In this document: piece after piece, positions 1 through 7,119 of the stretch
Layout: every line of letters starts with the position of its first letter
Numbering within the stretch: position 1 is the first letter of the stretch
DNA from: Candidatus Sericytochromatia bacterium
Lineage (GTDB): Bacteria > Cyanobacteriota > Sericytochromatia > UBA7694
DNA length: 34,922 nucleotides
Assembly: GCA_018780035.1 (NCBI GenBank)
Contig: JADMKE010000027.1
Location: 1 to 34,922 of the forward strand
Direction of reading: 5' to 3'
The notes under the pieces: generated by a model
What the model saw: only the letters and a program-made list of their open reading frames with translations
Databases searched by the model: none
What the model was told of the DNA's origin: nothing
Position numbers and translations under genes: made by a program

Positions 1-32
1 TCCCTCAATGATTTCATGCGGTTTTGTGCCTC

Positions 33-308
33 ATGATTTCTCCGAAACTACAGTATTATAATATGCATCAAAAATCCGTTCAACCCAGCGAACCCTTTAG
101 TTGGGCCTCGCCATTAACGAAACGGGAGCAAGATGTCTTTGTTTTGTTTTGTAGGGGCTTTAAACAAGCCAAAATTGCAGACGAATTGCAAGTAAGTATC
201 AATACCGTCAAAACTCATCTTAGAAAAATCTGCAAAAAAGCCGAATGTAAAGAGCTAGAAAGCTTGAAAATGAAAACTTTGTATTCGGGTGTAATACACA
301 CTCTTTAG
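33..308 (+). CDS. Small LuxR-type HTH DNA-binding protein
   Basis: A small protein of about 91 residues that is almost entirely a LuxR/GerE C-terminal helix-turn-helix. The run LTKREQDVF followed by a glycine, then IADEL and the recognition-helix signature NTVKTHLRKI, is the family pattern. There is no receiver, autoinducer or other sensor domain, so by family knowledge it would bind DNA without an obvious input. An in-frame stop at 9-11 shows that the gene is not simply cut off by the window edge. ATG codons at 33 and 63 are both possible and neither has a clear Shine-Dalgarno sequence. The second start would remove an unconserved leader of ten residues. Its target is unknown. It is the only apparently intact regulator next to the eroded defence genes downstream. 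Confidence 0.75.
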   Translation: MISPKLQYYNMHQKSVQPSEPFSWASPLTKREQDVFVLFCRGFKQAKIADELQVSINTVKTHLRKICKKAECKELESLKMKTLYSGVIHTL

Positions 309-365
309 TTTACAGTCATTCATTAAGACATCATCCTATGTGTGATGATGCTTGTTTTTGAGAGA

Positions 366-374
366 TGTTATACT
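366..374 (+). promoter_or_regulatory. Extended -10 promoter for the AlbA_2 gene
   Basis: TGTTATACT is an extended -10 element (TG, one base, TATACT). No good -35 is visible, which extended -10 promoters can tolerate. It lies about 40 bases before the ATG at 417. It also falls inside the longest open frame, which argues against the upstream GTG at 342 as the real start. Confidence 0.5.
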
Positions 375-416
375 GTGCCCAGTTTATACAAAACAGATTG
401 CACTAAACAAGAAAGC

Positions 417-1193
417 ATGAAAAAAGAAAACCAAAACACTGAGTGGAAAGAATCCTGGCGCGACGAATACCTGAAATGGATCTGTGGCTTTGCCAATGCC
501 CAGGGAGGCGTGTTGGTGATTGGTAAAAACGACAGGGGCCAGCCAGTGGGTGTTTCGGATACGCGGGAGCTGCTGGAAACCTTGCCCAATAAGATCCGCG
601 ATCTGCTCGGCATAGTCGCTGATGTCAATGTGTTCAACGAAGCCGGGCATGAGCTGATAGAAATCAAAGACTATGGCAGCGGCGCACCGATTCAAATTCG
701 CGTCTACGACCATAAAATCACCGTGGGCAATGCCTCTGTTCTGCCCGAGGACTGGAGTGTGCAAGACCTGACCCAGGAGCACGAATCGCGGCCCTTTAAC
801 CCGGATATTGCCCATGTCTTTTTTCGGGCGGGCCAGATCGAAACCTGGGGCCGAGGCATTGAAAAAATCTTTGACGCCTGCGCTGCTGCCGGTTTGCCCG
901 AACCCCGTTATGGTGACACGGGTGCGACCCTGCGGCTGACGTTTCCCTTTGCAACTCCCCCAATCAATACCCCAGATCCGGGGAAAAGCGCGGGGAATGT
1001 CACCCAAGAAACGACCCAAGAAAAAATGATAACCCTACTCAAAAATACCCCAAAAGTGACGGGCAAAGAATTGGCAATAAAACTGGGAATCACAGAGCAT
1101 GGCGTAAAATACCACTTGAATAAACTTAAGGCTGCGGGCCTTATTCGTCATGTTGGCCCAACAAAAGGTGGAGACTGGGAAGTCTTAAAATGA
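417..1193 (+). pseudogene. AlbA_2/Schlafen-type ATP-binding protein with internal deletion
   Basis: The product of 258 residues has both ends of a well-known family but not the middle. The N-terminus (start MKKENQNTEWKESW, then FANAQGG and a PNKIRDLLGI stretch) is the AlbA_2/Schlafen domain. After ELIEIK the chain jumps straight to DYGSGAPIQIRVYD, then SRPFNPDIAHVFFRAG and WGRGIEKI, which is the C-terminal ATPase-like part, followed by a winged-helix HTH near the end (GITEHGVKYHLNKL). In relatives I remember, roughly 170-190 residues separate these blocks, including the segment ending in HRDYGSG. The frame is kept across the junction near position 670. The family is often encoded inside type I restriction-modification operons, and the next reading frame overlaps by ATGA and begins like HsdR. 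It could still make a shortened DNA-binding regulator. Confidence 0.75.
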
Positions 1194-1330
1194 ACCCAAT
1201 CGGCAAATCCGAACAACAGATCCACAACCCCCGCTTTGTGGCCCTGATGGATGCCTTTATGCCCAAATGGCAGTACTACCGCGATATGCTCAATGCACTG
1301 CCTGTCAAACATGAAAGATGGGATTATTGA
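1190..1330 (+). pseudogene. Chimeric relic: HsdR N-terminus joined to M48/YgjP-like C-terminus
   Basis: A reading frame of 46 residues overlaps the preceding stop codon (ATGA), as an operon gene would. Its first residues, MNPIGKSEQQI, resemble the start of type I restriction HsdR subunits. The rest, from HNPRFVALMDAF to the end LPVKHERWDY, resembles the extreme C-terminus of the YgjP-like (DUF45, M48-type) metal-dependent hydrolases that often follow hsdR. I read this as the scar of a deletion of several kilobases that removed nearly all of hsdR and the peptidase gene while keeping frame. No catalytic motif is left. The assignment rests on remembered family sequences, and the piece is short, so confidence is moderate. 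Confidence 0.55.
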
Positions 1331-1364
1331 TTTTTTGGCGACGGGAATCATGGTTAAATAAAAA

Positions 1365-1769
1365 ATGTCAGACATTTACGGTATAAATAAAAAAACGCTC
1401 GATGAAATTAAATTTGAATTGGAAGCATTGTTAAATATCAAATTTGAAGACAGATACAGTGATTATTTAGGCGGAGACTATTGTTTGGCCCGCTCTATAC
1501 CCGCAGATTTTACTTCAAGCGAAGTGAGAATTATCAAAAATTTAAGTGATTCACCGGTTAATGAAGGATGGTATGAAGAGGATTTTCAAGAATTTGAATT
1601 TATTCTAGAAGTTGATGATAATTTCTCTCCATCTCCTGAAGAAATATTTGAAATAATATCGATTCAAGCAAACGACATTCAACACTTAGTCAGAAGAAAA
1701 CTAAATCAGGAAGAAAATCATATTTTAATATATAAATGGATAAATAATAAATTTGAATTAATTATTTAA
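1365..1769 (+). CDS. AT-rich orphan protein, possibly an immunity protein
   Basis: An acidic protein of 134 residues starting MSDIYGINKK. There is no signal peptide, no membrane segment and no motif I recognise. Codon use is strikingly AT-rich (ATA, TTA, AAT and AAA are frequent) compared with neighbours that favour GCC, CTG and CAG, which suggests recent transfer. The size, acidity and orphan position resemble immunity proteins of polymorphic-toxin or contact-inhibition systems, but no cognate toxin is visible. That role is inference only. The ATG at 1365 lies shortly after an A-rich stretch, and the preceding relic ends at 1330. Confidence 0.6.
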   Translation: MSDIYGINKKTLDEIKFELEALLNIKFEDRYSDYLGGDYCLARSIPADFTSSEVRIIKNLSDSPVNEGWYEEDFQEFEFILEVDDNFSPSPEEIFEIISIQANDIQHLVRRKLNQEENHILIYKWINNKFELII

Positions 1770-1827
1770 TCATTTTTTCAGCGCGTTCTTCTAAAGACAA
1801 CCATTGGTCGCCGCTTAAAAAGCGTTG
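1762..1827 (-). other. Possible C-terminal gene remnant on the minus strand
   Basis: Reading the minus strand from 1827 to 1762 gives a plausible protein tail (QRFLSGDQWLSLEER, then AEKMIK and a stop). A stop codon at 1830-1828 closes it upstream, so no gene remains. It sits between two relics and may be another scar of the same decay. It is too short to assign. Confidence 0.2.
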
Positions 1828-1840
1828 TTATAGAGCATTT

Positions 1841-2080
1841 TTGACTTTTAACTCATTTAAATTTTTCGGACGGGTCGGCATGGATGTGGCCCTTGAAGCC
1901 TTGAAGATGGGTCTGGGAAAAGGCGTCAAGGCGAAATTGCTCAATTTGGCTCATGCCCAAAAGTCGGATATCCAGCAGCTACTGATGCGCTATGCCCTCG
2001 AACGCCTGCTCTCTAGACTGGAACAGCAATTAGTGCTGAAACCTTGCATTCTGATTCCCATAAGAATAATATTGAGATAG
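1841..2080 (+). pseudogene. Chimeric relic of AbiEi antitoxin and AbiEii toxin
   Basis: The frame has no convincing start codon (TTG at 1841, first ATG at 1880). The segment FKFFGRVGMDVALEALK resembles the conserved C-terminal region of AbiEi-type antitoxins (pattern K-x-G-L-D-V-A-L-E-A-L). It runs directly into VKAKLLNLAHAQ and LLMRYALERLLSRL, which match the start of AbiEii-family nucleotidyltransferase toxins, where LLNLARE and LLTRYALERLLYRL are typical. The rest becomes unrelated sequence and stops. In an intact type IV toxin-antitoxin pair these two pieces lie on adjacent genes. A deletion joining the antitoxin end to the toxin start explains the frame. Nothing catalytic survives. Confidence 0.6.
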
Positions 2081-2110
2081 GGTTTAAGATTTCACAAGAG
2101 GTAAAGAGAC

Positions 2111-2359
2111 ATGGGAATGGTGAAAAAGCTTTCCAAAACGGGGACGAGTTATTCAGTTATCCTCGACAAAACGCTTATGCAGTTGCTCTCGATTACGCCT
2201 GACACCTTACTCGAAGTGAAGACAGACGGGAAGTCTCTGATTCTGACGCCCATAGTGCAACCCGAACGGGATGATTCAGCACTGGACCCCAAATTTCAGG
2301 CTGCGCTCGCAAAATCCAAGCGGAAGTTTGGGACGGCATATAAGCGACTGGCAGAATAA
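2111..2359 (+). CDS. AbrB/MazE-type antitoxin (partner of Doc-like toxin)
   Basis: A protein of 82 residues with an N-terminal SpoVT/AbrB swapped-hairpin fold: residues 1-45 (KLSKTGTSYSVILDKTLMQLL, then a short strand pair) bind DNA in this family. The C-terminal half, with many Lys and Asp residues, is the usual toxin-contact tail. A GAGG at 2098-2101 lies upstream of the ATG. The stop codon overlaps the next ATG as TAATG at 2357-2361, so the toxin gene is translationally coupled, as expected for a type II toxin-antitoxin operon. The antitoxin itself looks intact although its toxin is frameshifted. Confidence 0.8.
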   Translation: MGMVKKLSKTGTSYSVILDKTLMQLLSITPDTLLEVKTDGKSLILTPIVQPERDDSALDPKFQAALAKSKRKFGTAYKRLAE

Positions 2360-2762
2360 TGGATCCCCCGATCTTTCTGACCAAGACCCAAGCACTTTTC
2401 ATTCACCAGGATTTGGTCGAAGAATTTGGTGGTTCTCATGGTCTACGGGATGAAGGCTTGCTGGAGTCGGCCCTTGAGATGCCTCAATCAGGTTTTGGTG
2501 GGGAATACTTTCATAAGACTCTTTATGAAATGGCAGCAGCATATCTGTTTCATCTGGTGAAAATCATCCTTTCATTGATGGCAACAAGCGAATAGGACTT
2601 GCCTGTGCTGATGTTTTCCTGTCTATGAATGATATAGATCTGACTATTACTGAAGATGAAGCCTATGAATTTACAATGCGTGTTGCTTCTGAAGTTGTCG
2701 CAAAAGAAGAGATAGCATTGTTTATCCAGAACAATAGCAAACAAGTTGAAGCCGAAGAATAA
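2359..2762 (+). pseudogene. doc: Doc/Fic family death-on-curing toxin, frameshifted
   Basis: The frame from 2359 encodes FLTKTQALFIHQDLV, then GLRDEGLLESAL and AAAYLFHLVK, a typical Doc N-terminus. It then goes out of frame and stops at 2595. In the next frame, from 2562, the sequence continues as NHPFIDGNKRIGL, the Fic catalytic motif (HPFxxGN-type), and runs on to a TAA at 2760-2762. One extra A in the AAAA run at 2560-2563 would restore LVKNHPFIDGNKR exactly and give about 134 residues, close to the family length. Doc proteins phosphorylate EF-Tu by family knowledge. As written, the toxin lacks its catalytic His. A real inactivating mutation, a phase-variable tract or a sequencing error are all possible. 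Confidence 0.85.
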
Positions 2763-2948
2763 ATGACACGATAATTAATCGGGAGACTCCGTCAAACCCT
2801 GCAATCGGTTCTCCATCTCTGTGCCAATTTGCTCCATTTTCGCTATAGTGAATAAAGCAATTCTCAAAAAATGCTGAAAAAAATGCTAAAAAACCGGCAA
2901 CGATTGAGAGAGATGCGACAACATTCATCAAAACTTGAGGGGCATCGT

Positions 2949-4781
2949 ATGAAAACAAGCATCCAACGAAGTGTATTGACCGTCTTGGCGACCACTGGAA
3001 TCCTGTGTTTTAGCTCTCCAAACACCCAAGCAGCGTTAATGTCCCCCCCGCAAGCCGAACAGTATATTCATGCCCCCGCTGATGCCAATCAACAATTGGC
3101 CCGCCTGTTTCAGTATCACCAGGAATACAGCATGTTCCAATACCCTGAATGGGCGACCTATGAAGGGGATCACCGCTATGATGACCGCCTGACGGATAAC
3201 TCCGAAAAAGCCGTGCAAAGCCGCATTCAAGATCTCCACAGGCTGATGTCGCTTTTGCAAAAAATTCCCACCGACAGCCTGAGTGCCGAAAACAAACTCA
3301 ACCATTCACTCTTCAAAGCCATGCTCTCAGAGGCCTTGGCAGAAGTTTCGTTTCAGTTTCACCTGACCCCGATCACCCAGCAACATGGATTGCATATCGA
3401 CTTCCCACAGATCATCGAAAGTCAGCCCTTGCAGACCCTTGCCGATTACCAGAAATACCTTGCCCGCTTGCGGGGCTTTGAGCAGCAGGTCAATAACGAA
3501 ATCGCCCATATGCGCCAAGGGATGGCAAAAAAATGGCTGATGCCGCGCTTTATTGTCGAACAGGTGCTCGAACAGATCTCCCGCATCACCGCCCTCAAAC
3601 CAGAGCAAAGTCCCTTTTACTCCCCCCTCTTGCGGCCCGATTCAGGGCTGTCTCCGGCCGAAAAAGCACAACTCTCTGGCACGCTCAAAGACCTGATTCA
3701 ACAATCACTGATGCCTGCTTACGAAAAGCTGTTTACTTTTATTCAGCAGGAATATCTGCCCCAAGCCCCTGAAATGCCGGGAATCTGGACCTGGTCCGAT
3801 GGTGAGAAACGCTATTCCCATTTGATCAAAACGCATACAGGCACCGCCATGACAGCCGATCAGATCCATGCCTTGGGTTTGCAAGAAGTGGCACGCATTC
3901 GCGCTGAGATGGAGAAAGTCAAAAACCAATTGGGTTTTCAAGGGACTGTGGATGAATTCAACCACACTTTAAAAACCGATCCGCGTTTTTACTACACCCA
4001 AAAAGCAGACCTCATGGCCGGTTACCAAAAGATCTTGGATCAGATGAATGCCAAATTGCCGCAATTGTTTGGCACTCTGCCTCTGGCCCGCTGCGAATTA
4101 AAAGAAATGGAAGAATACCGGGCCAAATCTGCCCCACAGGCCTATTATTACTCAGCCCCGGAAGATCGCTCCCGGCCGGCCTGGTTTTATGTCAACGCCT
4201 ACGATTTGCCTTCTCGCCCCAAATACACCATGACAGCCCTGACCCTGCATGAAGCAGTGCCTGGGCACCACTTTCAGATTGCAATTGCCCAAGAGCGCAA
4301 ACATTTGCCTTTTTTCCGCAAACACACAGGTTTGACGGCCTTTACAGAGGGCTGGGCCCTCTATGCCGAGAGTTTGGGGGCAGAAACCGGGATGTACACA
4401 GATCCCTACCAGTATTACGGCGCGTTGACCTTTGAAATCTGGCGGGCCTGTCGTCTGGTGGTCGATACAGGCATCCATCACAAGCGCTGGAGCCGCCAAA
4501 TGGCAGTGGATTTTATGCGCAAATACACCCCCAATTCCGAATTGGATATTCAATCAGAAATCGACCGCTACACGGCCTGGCCGGGTCAGGCCCTGGCTTA
4601 CAAAATTGGGGAGCTGCGCTTTAAGGAACTGCGAAAGAAAGCCCAAACGGCCTTGGGAAAACAATTTGAAATCCGGGAATTTCACGATCTGATGCTCAAA
4701 AATGGGGTCCTGCCCTTTGAACAGCTCGAAACGGAACTGGATTTCTGGTTAGAACAAAAGCGCAGTCAAAAGCCAAAGTAA
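2949..4781 (+). CDS. Secreted DUF885 family metallopeptidase-like protein
   Basis: A protein of 610 residues. I place the start at ATG 2949 because it has GAGGGG at 2937-2942 with a 6-base gap, and because it begins a clean signal peptide (MKTSIQRSVLTVLATTGIL, cleavage likely after TQA near residue 28). The upstream ATG at 2871 would bury that signal. The mature chain is helical, with the DUF885 signature HEAVPGHH at residues 434-441 and a downstream glutamate in TEGWALYAESL (E467), the layout of a gluzincin zinc site. Family members are poorly characterised and presumed to be peptidases acting outside the cytoplasm. A weak promoter (TATAGT at 2844-2849) precedes it. It seems to be a single-gene unit ending at a convergent hairpin. 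Confidence 0.85.
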   Translation: MKTSIQRSVLTVLATTGILCFSSPNTQAALMSPPQAEQYIHAPADANQQLARLFQYHQEYSMFQYPEWATYEGDHRYDDRLTDNSEKAVQSRIQDLHRLMSLLQKIPTDSLSAENKLNHSLFKAMLSEALAEVSFQFHLTPITQQHGLHIDFPQIIESQPLQTLADYQKYLARLRGFEQQVNNEIAHMRQGMAKKWLMPRFIVEQVLEQISRITALKPEQSPFYSPLLRPDSGLSPAEKAQLSGTLKDLIQQSLMPAYEKLFTFIQQEYLPQAPEMPGIWTWSDGEKRYSHLIKTHTGTAMTADQIHALGLQEVARIRAEMEKVKNQLGFQGTVDEFNHTLKTDPRFYYTQKADLMAGYQKILDQMNAKLPQLFGTLPLARCELKEMEEYRAKSAPQAYYYSAPEDRSRPAWFYVNAYDLPSRPKYTMTALTLHEAVPGHHFQIAIAQERKHLPFFRKHTGLTAFTEGWALYAESLGAETGMYTDPYQYYGALTFEIWRACRLVVDTGIHHKRWSRQMAVDFMRKYTPNSELDIQSEIDRYTAWPGQALAYKIGELRFKELRKKAQTALGKQFEIREFHDLMLKNGVLPFEQLETELDFWLEQKRSQKPK

Positions 4782-4803
4782 AAAGCACTGAGGCAAATCT
4801 GAA

Positions 4804-4830
4804 AGTCCGGCTTTAATGGTCGGATTTTTT
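4804..4830 (+). terminator. Rho-independent terminator after the DUF885 gene
   Basis: AGTCCG and CGGATT form a 6-bp stem with one G-T pair around an 11-base loop, followed directly by a T run up to 4830. It lies 23 bases after the stop codon at 4781. It overlaps the last codons of the convergent gene, which ends at 4813. Confidence 0.5.
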
Positions 4831-5832
4831 CTGCCGATTCAACTCAAAGGCCTTGGTCAGCTTGAGGGTAAACTGTCCCGCCACGGCATCATGGCTTCCG
4901 GTTCCGCCCCCGACGACCGAATACTTGCTGTAGTCCAGATAAGAAACGGCATAAGCGGCTTCTATCCCGACCCGACCCAATTTGGGCCCCAATTCGTATC
5001 TCAGGCCATTTTCAACGGTGGCCCCCCAACCTGCGACAGCAAAGGAAGAGGTTGTATGATCAAATTGATCTCCATTCAAGACCGTCGTGCGGGTCGTGGT
5101 CATAATCACGCTGGGACCGGCTTTGACCACATAAGACAAACGGTGATTTTGAGGGGCAGGCAGATCAAATTGACGCGTGGCGAGCAAGGAAACCTGCTCA
5201 TTGGCATAGGTTTGCTCGTGCTGCTGCATGAAGGTGTTTAAAGGCGCATCATGGTCGACATGAACGCCATTGATCATGCCATTAAAATGCACGGTCTGAT
5301 TGTAATCGCCGACAATCACCTTGTTGTGCTTGGCATCGAGTTCGAGACCGAACTGATTCGCAAATTCAAGATTCACGCCCACGACATTTTGAGGTTCATC
5401 GGGCGCAAAACGCCCTCCCGATGCGGGGTTGATATATGACCAATTGTAGCGCGGGATCTGTTTGATCCCCGTAATCTCGACATCTGTATTAAATTTTTCA
5501 TTTTTAATCTGCATTGGGCCGGTGTGCATGATGCTGTGATGCGCAATATATCCGGCATTGACATGCACGCGCTTAATTTTCCAGGGACCGTCTTTTTCTT
5601 GGCTGTCAGATTTTGGCAGATCCGCGAAGCTGATTGGCGCCATGGCTTTGGGGGCGCGGGGAGCGGAGCTGACATGAACTGCATCGGGCAGAATATGTAC
5701 AGAGGTCTGTTGAGCTGGAGTAGACGGAGTAGCCAGAGTAGACTGGGGAGTTCCAGCCGATGTGGATGCCTTTTGCGGCAGGGCAACGGGTGCAGAAGCT
5801 TGGATGGATGGATTTAATTTAATCATGCTCAT
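4813..5832 (-). CDS. Unknown protein with Pro/Ser/Thr-rich N-terminus and barrel-like C-terminus
   Basis: I do not recognise this protein of 339 residues. Residues 1 to about 75 are low-complexity Ala/Pro/Ser/Thr/Gln with no hydrophobic signal core. Residues 80-339 alternate polar and hydrophobic positions with many aromatic and glycine residues (VNAGYIAHHSI, LSYVVKAGPSVIM, AVAGWGATVENGLRYELG, GIEAAYAVSYLDY), and the chain ends FTLKLTKAFEL. This looks like a beta-barrel or outer-surface beta protein. The lack of a signal peptide is odd for an outer membrane protein. The start MSMIKL has no strong Shine-Dalgarno sequence. It is transcribed away from the next minus-strand gene by a gap of 58 bases and could share its transcript. 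Confidence 0.7.
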   Translation of the reverse strand: MSMIKLNPSIQASAPVALPQKASTSAGTPQSTLATPSTPAQQTSVHILPDAVHVSSAPRAPKAMAPISFADLPKSDSQEKDGPWKIKRVHVNAGYIAHHSIMHTGPMQIKNEKFNTDVEITGIKQIPRYNWSYINPASGGRFAPDEPQNVVGVNLEFANQFGLELDAKHNKVIVGDYNQTVHFNGMINGVHVDHDAPLNTFMQQHEQTYANEQVSLLATRQFDLPAPQNHRLSYVVKAGPSVIMTTTRTTVLNGDQFDHTTSSFAVAGWGATVENGLRYELGPKLGRVGIEAAYAVSYLDYSKYSVVGGGTGSHDAVAGQFTLKLTKAFELNRQKKSDH

Positions 5833-5890
5833 TCAGAGCTTATCGCAGAATTAACCAAACTTCATGCTTATTTTAATCAAAACTTAAACC

Positions 5891-7003
5891 CTATTTGCGA
5901 AGACTGTAGTCGAATTCGTGACGGGTACTATAATCGGGGGTAAAAGCCATCATTTTATAACGGGGATCATCCACTTTGGTTTGAAAACCGTGTTGAAAAG
6001 TGCCAATCACATTTCGCAAAGGCAAAAGTGGGTGTTCGAGAATATCAAAGCAATACTCAGTGCCCCAGGTGGTGGCATCGCGGCTCTGACTTTGTTGCAG
6101 CCAGGGATCATACACAGAAGCTGTGGATAAAGTCGACGCGGTCAAATTGGCCACCGTGTCTGGCGGATCGACAAAGCCCAAAGCTGCGTGATTGACATTG
6201 GCCCCGCCAACGCCTTGCACCCCAATAATAAACAGACTGTCTTTCATCTTTTGCTCAAAACCCAGTTGTTTGGCCCCCTCCATCGCAAACTTATAATGCA
6301 GATCGGCCAAATCGCCACAGCGCCCCGTGCCTGTTTGAAAGACAACACTGCTTGAGTTTTCTGAACCAAAAATTTTAAGCGGGGAGCCCGCGATCTTGAA
6401 TTTCCCGGCCAATTCAGCCGTACTTGCGTAGGGCAGATGTTTGGCATTGTCGATCAGAGTCGCCAGCAACTCACGGGGATTGGGATCCCGGCCCCCATTT
6501 TGAGAGCGGAATTGCTGAATGGACATGGACGTATACAATTTAATCGCCCGCTCTTCCTGAGCGGGGGTCACATCGCTGCCGACTGGCCAATTGACCTTGT
6601 CCCATTGGGGGTGTCTGGTTTTGTCAATCACAAAACGATCGCCCGACAAGCGGTTTTGATGAACAGAAGGCGCCACAAATTCATAATTGTCTTCTGTGAC
6701 CATCGAAACCATTTCAAAATTCATTTGTTTGGGGTTGTTGACAATCTTGCTGACAGGATAATCTTTGACCTGTTCAATATTGGCTTTGGTAAAGGCGTAA
6801 GCGGAACCATCATCGATGGCATAGACATGGTACTGGCCCTCTTTGTCTTTAACAATGGCTTCAGCCCCTTGATTGGCTTGGGCTGCAGCCACAGCTTCAT
6901 CCCGGCTTTCAAACCCCTTGCCGACTTCTTCTTTGGCTTTGATGGTGCTATCGAAAAGCCTGCCTTTCCAAGTTCCGAGCGATTGGCCGTTGAGACTGTC
7001 CAT
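5891..7003 (-). CDS. Unknown protein with a Cys-His-Asp (papain/transglutaminase-like) arrangement
   Basis: A protein of 370 residues with good coding character and a strong ribosome site (GAGGAG, 7-8 bases before ATG). Residues 30-65 look like a small alpha-beta unit (DEAVAAAQ, then EAIVKDKEGQYHVYAI). The C-terminal half has GTGRCGDLADLHYKFA with Cys229, then NHAALGFVD with His272, then VYDPW with Asp299. A Cys at the start of a helix, then His and Asp on strands, in that order, is the pattern of papain-like and transglutaminase-like enzymes, including some effector and toxin proteins. I cannot place it in a named family. There is no signal peptide or membrane segment. The substrate is unknown. 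Proteolysis, deamidation or acyl transfer would all fit the fold. Confidence 0.75.
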   Translation of the reverse strand: MDSLNGQSLGTWKGRLFDSTIKAKEEVGKGFESRDEAVAAAQANQGAEAIVKDKEGQYHVYAIDDGSAYAFTKANIEQVKDYPVSKIVNNPKQMNFEMVSMVTEDNYEFVAPSVHQNRLSGDRFVIDKTRHPQWDKVNWPVGSDVTPAQEERAIKLYTSMSIQQFRSQNGGRDPNPRELLATLIDNAKHLPYASTAELAGKFKIAGSPLKIFGSENSSSVVFQTGTGRCGDLADLHYKFAMEGAKQLGFEQKMKDSLFIIGVQGVGGANVNHAALGFVDPPDTVANLTASTLSTASVYDPWLQQSQSRDATTWGTEYCFDILEHPLLPLRNVIGTFQHGFQTKVDDPRYKMMAFTPDYSTRHEFDYSLRK

Positions 7004-7023
7004 CTGAGTTCTCCTCTACGAAT

Positions 7024-7052
7024 CTGACAAAAAATGCTGAACCGTCTATACT
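7024..7052 (+). promoter_or_regulatory. Sigma-70-like promoter for the AUA-start gene
   Basis: CTGACA at 7024-7029 and TATACT at 7047-7052 are separated by exactly 17 bases. Transcription would begin near 7059 and give a leader of about 60 bases with GGAGG at 7107-7111. The next open frame downstream on this strand is the small gene at 7120. Confidence 0.6.
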
Positions 7053-7119
7053 TTTATTCATACCAAAAAAGCCCATTTAAAGCAATTTCAAGCGTGAATT
7101 AACACCGGAGGCAGCCCAA

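Noticed and set aside
384..1019. Minus-strand open frame of 211 codons opposite the AlbA_2 gene
   Set aside because: The plus strand carries clear family motifs and a promoter; the antisense product resembles nothing.
2763..2860. Short minus-strand frame reading MEQIGTEMENRLQG and a stop
   Set aside because: Only about 20 residues, no ribosome site or promoter; could be a remnant but cannot be supported as a gene.
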